Under the pieces are notes generated by a model, which saw only the letters and a list, made by a program, of their open reading frames with translations, searched no databases and had not been told where the DNA came from. The position numbers and the translations under genes were made by a program. Positions 54,057-61,703 of a stretch of 64,000 nucleotides of DNA are shown here, in pieces; position 1 is the first letter of the stretch, and the number at the start of each line of letters is the position of its first letter. The stretch is from Clavibacter sp. GTDB lineage: Bacteria > Actinomycetota > Actinomycetes > Nanopelagicales > Nanopelagicaceae. The stretch is from the NCBI GenBank assembly GCA_003569145.1, contig BGOH01000001.1, positions 342,196 to 406,195 of the forward strand, written 5' to 3'.

Positions 54057-55727
54057 CGCGCCATATGCATGCTCTGGCACAAACGGTTTATTGGGAAGAA
54101 CAGCGTTGATTCTCTTGTATGGACTCTTTTGCGCCGGTCGAGGATCCAATTCTCCTTTATTGGGCCAGAGCGAAAATGCTCGTTCGGCTTGCGCCGTAAT
54201 AGTTAGAGATGGATTAACTCCAAGGTTTGCAGTAAGGGCTGAGCCGTCAACTACATGAAGGCTTGGATAGTTCCAAACGCGGTGATATGGATCTATCACT
54301 CCCTTACTGTCATCACTTCCTATTACACAACCTCCGACAAAGTGAGCAGTAAAGGGAGCGCTAATTAGATCTCCAACATGGCCGCCAGCAATTCCGCCAT
54401 ATTTATCCGCAATTCTTCTTGCTACTTCATTTGCCGCTGGAATGTAGGTGGCATTTGGTCTATCGCTATCATTTTTGGAAGTTAAGCGCCAGCCTAGTAA
54501 TCCCTTCTTTGAAGAGACTTTGATTGAGGAGTCCACATTCTGCATTACAAGTGCAATCACAGTTCTCTGGCTCCATCTTCTTACATCAAAAATCTTAAAA
54601 AACAATAAAGGATTTCTAATTGCATTTCTGATCCAATTTGCACGTCTCTGCTTAGCTGCTCTTCCATCAGTCATAATTGTTTGAAGTAGGCCCATTAAGT
54701 TAGAGCCTCTGCCATATCTAACTGGCTCAACGTGGGTATTTTCATCAGGAAAAAATGATGAGGTGATTGCAGCACCTTTTGAGAAGTCAATGGCGCTATT
54801 TCTCGGCATTATGGCCCCTGTTAGCGCTTCAGAGTTAGTCCTAGATAAGCTGCCAAGAGTGGGTGAGAGCTTTGGAAGTAGCTGCTTATCTTTCATTTTA
54901 TGAAGTAATTTTTGAGTGTTATAAGTTCCAGCTGCTAGAACTAAATCTTTAGCTATAAACACTTTTTTTCTGCCAAACCAGGATGAGCTAGCTCTGGCAA
55001 TTATCTTCCAATCTCCATTTTCAATCTGTTCAAAGCTCTCAACGGTTAGCTCTGGAAAGACTATTGCTCCTGCTTTTTCAGCAAGACCTAAATAATTCTT
55101 TGGCAAAGTGTTTTTAGCATTAAAGCGACAACCTGTCATACATCCACCACATTGTTGGCAGCCATGGCGATCTGGTCCTACCCCACCAAAATATGGATCC
55201 TTCTCTAATACTTTTGGCCCGGAACCAAAGTGCACACCAAGTGGCGCCATTTTAAAACTGCTGCCAACTCCCATCTCATGGGCAACATCTTTCATTGCCT
55301 GATCAGAGGCAGAGAAATAAGGATTTTGCATAACTCCTAATACTCTTGATGCTTGATCAAACCAAGGTGTTAATTCAGATTTCCAATCAGTTATGCCGGC
55401 CCATTGTTTATCTTCAAAATATGAATCAGGTGGGGTGTATAAAGTATTTGCATAAACTAAAGAACCGCCGCCAACGCCAGCTCCAGCTAAAATCAAAACA
55501 TCAGGCAGGGCATGAATTCTCTGAATTCCCCTCAAGCCAAGTCGAGGGGCATAGAGAAATCTCGATAATCTCCAAGAGGTCTTAGGAAAATCCTTATCTT
55601 CAAATCTTCGCCCCGCCTCGATGACAGCGACTCGATAACCTTTTTCTGTTAAACGAAGCGCCGCAACTGATCCCCCAAAGCCAGAGCCGACAATGACAAC
55701 ATCGAACTCTTGAACTTTGCTAGCCAT
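54033..55727 (-). CDS. GMC-family FAD oxidoreductase, cholesterol-oxidase-like (ChoD type)
   Basis: Flavoprotein resembling mycobacterial ChoD (578 residues; 564 here). Motifs: the FAD loop VVIVGSGFGGSVAALRL near 10-26, AGAGVGGGSLVYANTL, a cysteine cluster HGCQQCGGCMTGC near 199 that looks like an iron-sulphur or structural site, VLAAGTYNTQKLL, HFVGGCVIG, and the closing VVDGSALTANLGVNPSLTITAQAERA. Some relatives oxidise sterols, others other alcohols or hydroxy compounds; the sterol role in this organism is unproven. It is 26 bp upstream of no partner in a clear operon with the SGNH gene, though they are on the same strand. Confidence 0.86.
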   Translation of the reverse strand: MASKVQEFDVVIVGSGFGGSVAALRLTEKGYRVAVIEAGRRFEDKDFPKTSWRLSRFLYAPRLGLRGIQRIHALPDVLILAGAGVGGGSLVYANTLYTPPDSYFEDKQWAGITDWKSELTPWFDQASRVLGVMQNPYFSASDQAMKDVAHEMGVGSSFKMAPLGVHFGSGPKVLEKDPYFGGVGPDRHGCQQCGGCMTGCRFNAKNTLPKNYLGLAEKAGAIVFPELTVESFEQIENGDWKIIARASSSWFGRKKVFIAKDLVLAAGTYNTQKLLHKMKDKQLLPKLSPTLGSLSRTNSEALTGAIMPRNSAIDFSKGAAITSSFFPDENTHVEPVRYGRGSNLMGLLQTIMTDGRAAKQRRANWIRNAIRNPLLFFKIFDVRRWSQRTVIALVMQNVDSSIKVSSKKGLLGWRLTSKNDSDRPNATYIPAANEVARRIADKYGGIAGGHVGDLISAPFTAHFVGGCVIGSDDSKGVIDPYHRVWNYPSLHVVDGSALTANLGVNPSLTITAQAERAFSLWPNKGELDPRPAQKSPYKRINAVLPNKPFVPEHAYGALRVTTSS

Positions 55728-55753
55728 AGCGGCAAGGCTACACCGAGCCCTTT

Positions 55754-56611
55754 TTACGCAGCGTTACTGATTAAATCCTTGCGCTCTTGCCTGCTCTGAT
55801 GCCTAATCTCCTGGGCTTGTTCAATTGTCTTTGGTGGCTTTTTTGCCCTTAATCGACTGACTCCGCTAAGTATTAACTCCTTTGTAATCAAAAAGAGCGC
55901 AACTGGAAGGAGATCAAAAGATCTTTTGAAAAACCAGGGAGTGCCCTTTCGAAGCATCCACGAGACTTTTTCTCTTGTTGAGATTGCAGGAAACTCTGGA
56001 ACATCAAGTGCTTTAATTGGTAAACCTATTCTTGCCAACTCTCTTACTGCAGCCTCAGCTAAGAGATAGTGTCCCCTCGGTCCTGGGTGAAGTAGATCTA
56101 CATGCCAATTCTTTCTATCGTGAACCCCTGCAATATCCCTTGCTCTAATAGGAATAATTGGGAAACTCTCTGCAAGTTCTTGATAGACAGCATTAACAGC
56201 ATCGACTCGTTTTAGCAGGGCGCGCTCAAGTGCTTTAGGTAGTTTTAGAACTTTGGAAGGATCATGTAGCTCTAGTGTTATTACATGCGTTCCAAGGGCG
56301 CTAAATCGAGTAAATATCTCAGTGAGATTCTCTTTTAATTTAATCGGACAAAAGTTATTTCTTAGCATGTCATTTCCCCCAACAACAACTATTGCCAGAT
56401 CAGGACGGAGCAAGGTTGCAATCGGTAGTTGATGCTCAACAAGTTCTGATGATTTAGCTCCGGGCCTTGCAAGATTTAAATATGTCATCGGCCCGGTAAT
56501 GGCGCTTGCAATTCGATATGTCCATCCCAGCGGGCGATCTGCCTTTGTAATATCTCCAGTGCCATAAGCTGCGCTATCACCAAGGACAACAAAGCTCAGA
56601 GGGATACTCAT
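55754..56611 (-). CDS. SGNH/GDSL-family hydrolase
   Basis: Esterase/lipase-fold enzyme of the SGNH type. In 285 residues: block I FVVLGDSAAYGTGD with the nucleophilic serine, block II glycine in LNLARPGAKSS, block III VVVGGNDML, and block V HVDLLHPGPRGH with the catalytic Asp and His. It has no signal peptide, so it probably acts inside or is membrane-associated through a weak hydrophobic stretch near 225-245. It overlaps the upstream glycosyltransferase by 4 bp (ATGA), so it may deacylate or modify a glycolipid precursor. Confidence 0.9.
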   Translation of the reverse strand: MSIPLSFVVLGDSAAYGTGDITKADRPLGWTYRIASAITGPMTYLNLARPGAKSSELVEHQLPIATLLRPDLAIVVVGGNDMLRNNFCPIKLKENLTEIFTRFSALGTHVITLELHDPSKVLKLPKALERALLKRVDAVNAVYQELAESFPIIPIRARDIAGVHDRKNWHVDLLHPGPRGHYLLAEAAVRELARIGLPIKALDVPEFPAISTREKVSWMLRKGTPWFFKRSFDLLPVALFLITKELILSGVSRLRAKKPPKTIEQAQEIRHQSRQERKDLISNAA

Positions 56612-57747
56612 GCTGCCTGAGCTACCTCAGCTTTAGGGATGTTATGAAGAGTCAAGAGATTATTCATCGTCTTCTCCCAAGTAAATTCCAGCGCCTTAGC
56701 TCTAGCGGCTTTTCTAAGTGACTTCCCCTCCAAAATTGATTTGATTTTCAGCGCAAACTCATAGCTATCGCTAGCCGTTGCGCCGCAGGGATTACTACTT
56801 TTCTCACCTAGAAACTCCCCAACTGCTGAGCGTGAATTAGCAACTACTGGAGTGCCAGAGCTTAAAGATTCAAGGGCCGATAGGCAGAAGGTCTCTAGGG
56901 GGCCTGGAGCCAGAGAGATATCGGCAACAGAGAAAATATCTGCGATCAATTCAACATTGGCGATATATCCAGTAAAGCTCACTGGAAGATGCGCTGAATT
57001 ACTCTTGAGTTTTTCAGATAGTGGCCCACCGCCGATAACTACTAGCTGCGCAGAAACCCCCATCTGCTTAGTTAATATCTCAAGTGCTTCAATTGAAAGG
57101 TGTGGGTCTTTCTCTGGAGAGAGCCGGCCACAGTGAATTATTAAATGCTCTTTGCCATTTAATAGCTTTTTGCGAAGCTCTGACTTATATCGCTTAGGAT
57201 TAAAGGTATTTGAATCAACGCCGAGTGGGATAAGTCTTAGATTTCTAGTGCTTAAGCGCTCAAACTCTTTTGAAGCAAAACGAGTTGTGGCAATTACATA
57301 GTCAAAGGCTTTAGCCAGACGACGATTATGCCAATCTGCAAGTCGCTGAAATGTTTTTGGGGCAGGGAGAAACTTACTAAATAGACCGGTGAGTGTTTCA
57401 TGGCTAAAGACCAGAGTCTGTATTCCCATCCGTCTTGCAAAGGGGCCAATAAATAAGAGCGTAAAACGATCAGAACATTCAATTCGATCTGGCTTTATAA
57501 CAACTATTGCCTGCTTAATCTCTCTTCTTCTTCTAAAGATTCGATAGCCCCCAGAGAATGGAATTTCAACGCTTGGCAAGTAGAGCGCTGTTCCATATGG
57601 CGTCTTTGTCTTGGAGAGATTAATTCCTGGAACGACAAAGGTAAATTCATGGCCTGCCTTCTCATATCTCTTACCCAAGTCATGAATTGTGGTCTTGATT
57701 CCCCCGGATTTAGGGCCATAGAAATTAGCGATATGTAATATCTTCAT
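56608..57747 (-). CDS. Glycosyltransferase family 4
   Basis: Retaining GT-B glycosyltransferase. The 379-residue protein opens KILHIANFYGPKSGGIKTTIH, has NRRLAKAFDYVIATTRFA in the middle, and a C-terminal donor site with IHCGRLSPEKDPHLSIEAL and PLETFCLSALESLSSGTPVV (the EX7E motif). It overlaps mgtA by 4 bp upstream and the SGNH gene by 4 bp downstream, so three genes are translated as a unit. Mannose or another sugar onto a phosphoinositide or polyprenol is plausible. Confidence 0.92.
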   Translation of the reverse strand: MKILHIANFYGPKSGGIKTTIHDLGKRYEKAGHEFTFVVPGINLSKTKTPYGTALYLPSVEIPFSGGYRIFRRRREIKQAIVVIKPDRIECSDRFTLLFIGPFARRMGIQTLVFSHETLTGLFSKFLPAPKTFQRLADWHNRRLAKAFDYVIATTRFASKEFERLSTRNLRLIPLGVDSNTFNPKRYKSELRKKLLNGKEHLIIHCGRLSPEKDPHLSIEALEILTKQMGVSAQLVVIGGGPLSEKLKSNSAHLPVSFTGYIANVELIADIFSVADISLAPGPLETFCLSALESLSSGTPVVANSRSAVGEFLGEKSSNPCGATASDSYEFALKIKSILEGKSLRKAARAKALEFTWEKTMNNLLTLHNIPKAEVAQAA

Positions 57748-58856
57748 GAGGCTAGGCCAACTCTCTTCGCTCTAGATTGGGCAACAACGCTTTGATAATG
57801 GCCAATTAACTCTTGATTTACGCTCTCCCAGCTGCGATCTTTAACAGATTCTCTAGCTGCATCCTTGGTTTGAGGCTCTGATAAAAACTGCCACTTAGAG
57901 CTTGGGATATTTGCCAGTGTGCTCTTATCTTGGAAATCAACCAAGATTCCATTTACTCCATCAAGGATAAAATCTTTAATCCCGCCGCGAGTTGGAGCAA
58001 TGACGGGAACTGCTGATGCAAGCGCCTCTTGAGCAGCCTGACAGAAAGTCTCATGCTCGCCTGGATGAATAAATGCATCAAGGCTTGCAAAGTGCTGACC
58101 TAACTCCAAGCCACCTTTCTTTCCAGTAAAGATTGCTGAAGGTAATTTGCGTTCTAGCTCTGTGCGCATTGGACCATCACCAATGATTACTAATTGAATG
58201 TCATCTCTTGAATCAAGGGCTGCAAGACGCTCGATTCCTTTCTCCGGAGCAAGACGTCCCACAAATCCTAAAACAAACTTATCTCTTGGAAATAGGTCAT
58301 CTCTGCGATGCTTGGGATTGAATTGTTCTAGATCCACACCTCTTCCCCATCTTGCAACATTATTAACGCCGGCTTTATCCAATTGCGCTATCGCAAATGT
58401 AGATGGGGCAAGATTGATAGTGGCTGATTGATGAATTACTTGAACAATTTTTTCTATCGCCCTTTGAGCAAATGAAAATTTATAGTGTTGAGCAAAGCCA
58501 ACATAATCTGTCTGATAGATGGCAACTGTTGGAATTGCCAATTTACTTGCCACTCTCTGAGCGTGAGCTCCCATAATTGCCGGAGAGGCTAGGTGAATTA
58601 CATCAGGTCTAAAATCAAGTAGCGCTCGCTGGATTAAGAAGTTAGGTACAGCTACCGGCAATACTTTCTGCAGGTTAATTGCTGGAAGACCAATGACCTC
58701 TGAGCCTTCAAAGAATTTAGGGCGAGAGTTAACATCGGGCGCCAAAATCACTACCTGGTGGCCCTGGCTTACTAAGGTGCGATTTACTTGGATTACAGAG
58801 TTTGTTACGCCATTTATCGTTGGCAGAAATGACTCTGTCACTATCGCCACTCTCAT
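57744..58856 (-). CDS. mgtA: GDP-mannose-dependent alpha-mannosyltransferase, MgtA-like (GT4)
   Basis: GT4 enzyme close to actinobacterial MgtA, which makes mannosylated glycolipids. The 370-residue protein matches the family throughout: VAIVTESFLPTINGVTNSV, RPDVIHLASPAIMGAHA, IYQTDYVGFAQHY, RWGRGVDLEQFNPK, LGFVGRLAPEKGIERLA, and PGEHETFCQAAQEALASAVPVIAP with EX7E. It is first gene of the operon mgtA-GT4-SGNH. AAGG is 3-4 nt before the ATG. Confidence 0.9.
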   Translation of the reverse strand: MRVAIVTESFLPTINGVTNSVIQVNRTLVSQGHQVVILAPDVNSRPKFFEGSEVIGLPAINLQKVLPVAVPNFLIQRALLDFRPDVIHLASPAIMGAHAQRVASKLAIPTVAIYQTDYVGFAQHYKFSFAQRAIEKIVQVIHQSATINLAPSTFAIAQLDKAGVNNVARWGRGVDLEQFNPKHRRDDLFPRDKFVLGFVGRLAPEKGIERLAALDSRDDIQLVIIGDGPMRTELERKLPSAIFTGKKGGLELGQHFASLDAFIHPGEHETFCQAAQEALASAVPVIAPTRGGIKDFILDGVNGILVDFQDKSTLANIPSSKWQFLSEPQTKDAARESVKDRSWESVNQELIGHYQSVVAQSRAKRVGLAS

Positions 58857-58928
58857 GCCTTAAGGGTCTATCTTTAGATTTCCCCAAAATTGACGGCAGA
58901 GAAAGTGTTGGAAAACGCTGAGTGAAGA

Positions 58929-58954
58929 GGTCAACTGGGTTTTCCCGCGTGACC
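58929..58954. promoter_or_regulatory. Imperfect palindrome between divergent glycosyltransferase genes
   Basis: GGTCA-ACT-GGG-TTTT-CCC-GCG-TGACC: 8 of 11 pairs match around a TTTT centre. It lies 72 bp before the mgtA start and 60 bp before the start of the plus-strand glycosyltransferase, a place for a shared operator. Unproven. Confidence 0.35.
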
Positions 58955-59002
58955 TTCAATCCTTGTTAACCTGATAGCCACGTCTCGTTCAAAAACTGCT
59001 CC

Positions 59003-59008
59003 TACCTT
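59003..59008 (+). promoter_or_regulatory. Leaderless -10 hexamer for the gene at 59015
   Basis: TACCTT followed by 6 nt and the ATG at 59015. Confidence 0.4.
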
Positions 59009-59014
59009 GCTCTA

Positions 59015-60478
59015 ATGGAGAAGCCTGCAGTCATAATGATTACCAGCAATGGAGTGGGCGCCGGACATCTAATTCGAGCTAGCGCAATTGCCAGAGCCTT
59101 ACAAAGTGATGCGCGACCAATTATCTTTTCGATGGCTTACTCTGTTGTTGAGGTGGCAAAGGCTCTCGACCTAGATTGTGAGTATGTTCCAGGTAGAGAT
59201 AAAGGATTAATGCCGCGAGAGAAATGGGATAGCTATCTTCGAGATCGACTGATTGCGCTAATTGATGAGACCGGCGCCTCTGTCATCACTTTTGATGGAG
59301 TTGTTCCATATCCTGGAATTATCGCTGCAAAGATTGCCCGGCCTAGCGTTAATTTGATTTGGATTAGAAGAGGGATGTGGCAGAGAAAACCTCAAGGAAT
59401 GGTCCTAGGTCTGCAATCAAGGTTGATGGATTATGTGATTGAGCCTGGAGATGTTGCTCGCGATGCAGATTCTGGGCCAACCAAGTCAAGACTTGAATCA
59501 GTATTAACAAAGCCCGTGACTTTATATCTTCCCGAGCGCGCCCTCTCGCGCCAAGATGCTCGCAGGTTTCTTGGCCTTGATAACGATAAGCCTGCAGTGC
59601 TTGTGCAGATGGGGGTCGGAAATACAGATCTAGATGCTCGAGCATCTGCTGTCTTTAAAGGATTATCTGGCTGGAAAGACCTTCAGATTGTTATGCCTAG
59701 AAAACCAGTTGATCAAGAGGGTAACTCCCTTGTTCCTGAGGGCACGGATGTAAAGGTAATCAGACACTTTCCCTTAGCCGACCTACTTCATGCCTTCGAT
59801 GCCGCTATTTGCGCAGCTGGGTACAACAGCGTTCATGAAGTCATTCCGGCAGGTATTCCCACTCTATTTATCGCAAATAATCGCGGAACAGATGATCAAA
59901 AGTCTCGCGCTAAGTGGTGCGCAGAACAAGAGCTTGCAATTTATGCCGATAATGAATCTTTAGAAGATATTGAGAGCCAGAGCGCCAGATTGCAATCCCA
60001 AGCCCTGCGAGAGCAACTCACAGCCAAGTGCAGCTCGGTTGAAGACTTTAGCGGCGCTGCTCAGATTGCTGAGTTAATAAAGCTCTTATCGAATCAGGCC
60101 TATAGCTCTCTTATAAATAAACGTCTTACCTATCAACGATTTATCTATTTCGCAGCTTTTGCTCGCAGTCCTAAGTTCTATGCCCGTCGCTTCATTAACC
60201 TCCTACTTCGCGTGGCAGCAATTGCTTTTAGAACTCTCTCTCCTCACGATGGACCTACTGAGACAAATGGTGAGGTGGTCTTTAGCGATTCAAGAAATTT
60301 CAAGATTTTAGATAAATACATCAGAACTCAGGAGCGATTTGAGCATCTAATTAAAGACTTTTCTCCTACTTATCTTGCCAAGAGAAAGGCGATCGCAAAA
60401 GCTGCTTTTGGAGAGGTCGATATGAATCCAATTTTGGATCGTAGTGAAATTGAGGCGCATCTCAGGTTTGCTTCGTAG
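59015..60478 (+). CDS. Glycosyltransferase, GT28/MurG-like
   Basis: GT-B enzyme with an N-terminal MITSNGVGAGHLIRASAIARAL motif as in MurG or diacylglycerol glucosyltransferases and a C-terminal donor domain with VLVQMGVGN, RHFPLADLLHAFDAAICAAGYNSVHEVIPAGIPTLFI. The 487-residue protein has a long C-terminal part (about 375-487) outside the catalytic domains, rich in Arg, Lys and Phe, with a possible amphipathic region, that I cannot assign. It converges with a sulfotransferase (17-bp overlap) and is divergent from the mgtA operon, so it may add to the same surface glycan. Confidence 0.87.
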   Translation: MEKPAVIMITSNGVGAGHLIRASAIARALQSDARPIIFSMAYSVVEVAKALDLDCEYVPGRDKGLMPREKWDSYLRDRLIALIDETGASVITFDGVVPYPGIIAAKIARPSVNLIWIRRGMWQRKPQGMVLGLQSRLMDYVIEPGDVARDADSGPTKSRLESVLTKPVTLYLPERALSRQDARRFLGLDNDKPAVLVQMGVGNTDLDARASAVFKGLSGWKDLQIVMPRKPVDQEGNSLVPEGTDVKVIRHFPLADLLHAFDAAICAAGYNSVHEVIPAGIPTLFIANNRGTDDQKSRAKWCAEQELAIYADNESLEDIESQSARLQSQALREQLTAKCSSVEDFSGAAQIAELIKLLSNQAYSSLINKRLTYQRFIYFAAFARSPKFYARRFINLLLRVAAIAFRTLSPHDGPTETNGEVVFSDSRNFKILDKYIRTQERFEHLIKDFSPTYLAKRKAIAKAAFGEVDMNPILDRSEIEAHLRFAS

Positions 60479-61358
60479 GAAGTTTAAGTCCCTCTTTAAT
60501 TAATCCCTCCAGAATTTTCTGATACTTCGAATCAAACTCTGAAGCTCTCTTTACCTCTTGCCTCCAGCGACCTGTGTGGGCTGAAGAAGGATTGATAGTT
60601 TCGCGGAAGTAGTCGAACATCTTTGAATCTGGCCCTAGATTTAAGAACTTTAGTAATTTTTCAAGGCTTGCTTCTCTATCATTTTCAACTAAATCTTCCA
60701 TCCAGAGATGAAGTACCGAGCTCTCCATATCTCTTGTTTCTTTTAGAATTAACAACATTCTCGCCTTCCACCAATCTAAAGCCTCGAAGTGCTTTGAAGG
60801 GCCCCATGGCTCTTTGACTACTGAACTTGCCACATCACGTCCATCTCGAATCATGTGAAGAAATCGCGCACCAGGTAATAGATGAGCTATCTCATTAGCG
60901 CGCATCAGATTTGGAGGGGTAGTGTCAATCCAGAGGTGAGAGGTTGCTTCCCTCTTTTGAATATCTAGATATCCTCTAAAGAAATTCTGACAGGCTTGAA
61001 ATCTATTCTCTTCTATCTCTGCCTGTAGATTTGCAATTAATGCATCCCACTCGGCTCGCTCTATCCCCGTTGATAACCCTGTCACTCCTGACTTCTTGCC
61101 TTTGCGAAACCACCACTTATCATCAGCGCTCTTTATAAATCTCTTTAGATTTGCATTGGGCCCAACCCTAACTTTTCCACTTCTACTAATCCGTGGGTTG
61201 AGATAGAGATCAAGGAGACCATTTCCTGAAGTTAAAAACTTTATTTCAATAGGTTTTGCCAAAATAACTTTTTGATGCCTAGAGAGCAATTTGCCCGCAA
61301 TCGTTGTTCCACTTCGCCCACTGCCACCAATAAAGAGCGCATCTGAAAATTGACTCAT
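60462..61358 (-). CDS. Sulfotransferase family protein
   Basis: PAPS-dependent transfer of sulfate to an acceptor such as a carbohydrate or lipid. The 298-residue protein has the 5'-phosphosulfate loop FIGGSGRSGTTIAGKLL near 9-25 and the 3'-phosphate site MIRDGRDVASSVV near 170-182, both intact, plus a basic C-terminus. An AAAGGA site lies 9 nt before the ATG. It stands alone on the minus strand and faces the GT28-like gene. The acceptor is unknown. Confidence 0.88.
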   Translation of the reverse strand: MSQFSDALFIGGSGRSGTTIAGKLLSRHQKVILAKPIEIKFLTSGNGLLDLYLNPRISRSGKVRVGPNANLKRFIKSADDKWWFRKGKKSGVTGLSTGIERAEWDALIANLQAEIEENRFQACQNFFRGYLDIQKREATSHLWIDTTPPNLMRANEIAHLLPGARFLHMIRDGRDVASSVVKEPWGPSKHFEALDWWKARMLLILKETRDMESSVLHLWMEDLVENDREASLEKLLKFLNLGPDSKMFDYFRETINPSSAHTGRWRQEVKRASEFDSKYQKILEGLIKEGLKLPTKQT

Positions 61359-61416
61359 GGGAGATAATCCTTTGCCAAAGACATAGACTGCGATTATTCC
61401 TCAATTGAGAACTGAA

Positions 61417-61453
61417 AACGGGTGGAATGACCCTCGATTCATTACCACCCGTT
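61417..61453 (-). terminator. Long hairpin downstream of tRNA-Thr
   Basis: AACGGGTGGAATGA (61417-61430) pairs with TCATT, a bulged A, and CCACCCGTT (61439-61453) around an 8-nt loop: 14 pairs and one bulge. On the minus strand it ends in GTTTTC, a short U-run, 120 bp after the tRNA-Thr gene and 59 bp before the sulfotransferase start. It is probably the terminator of the tRNA transcript, or part of a small RNA. Confidence 0.6.
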
Positions 61454-61577
61454 ATCGCAGTATCTATACTTAGCTTGCCTTTAGGAGCAAGTCGGGCGTG
61501 AGTCTGGATTGGTGAGGTGATTAGCAAAGGGCTTCTGGGTAAATTCAAGGAGAATTTTGAAAGTAGTTTTTCTCTGG

Positions 61578-61649
61578 AGCCCCCCGTCAGGATTGAACTG
61601 ACGACCTTCCGCTTACAAGGCGGATGCTCTACCACTGAGCTAGGGAGGC
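61578..61649 (-). tRNA. tRNA-Thr (anticodon TGT)
   Basis: Minus-strand cloverleaf: acceptor GCCTCCC / GGGGGGC with one G-T pair, D-arm GCTC / GAGC, anticodon stem TCCGC / GCGGA with loop CTTGTAA (anticodon TGT, reading ACA), T-arm GTCAG / CTGAC. Discriminator T, followed by encoded CCA (61575-61577), which the other two tRNA genes in the window lack. The frames drawn across it are not genes. Confidence 0.96.
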
Positions 61650-61703
61650 GTTTTCAGCGAGTAAGTATGGCATTGAGCAAGAAAATGGAACAATGCGCCA
61701 ACC

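Noticed and set aside
61279..61635. 118-codon frame on the minus strand across tRNA-Thr
   Set aside because: It covers the whole tRNA and the sulfotransferase 5' end; its opening residues are the usual false translation of a tRNA.
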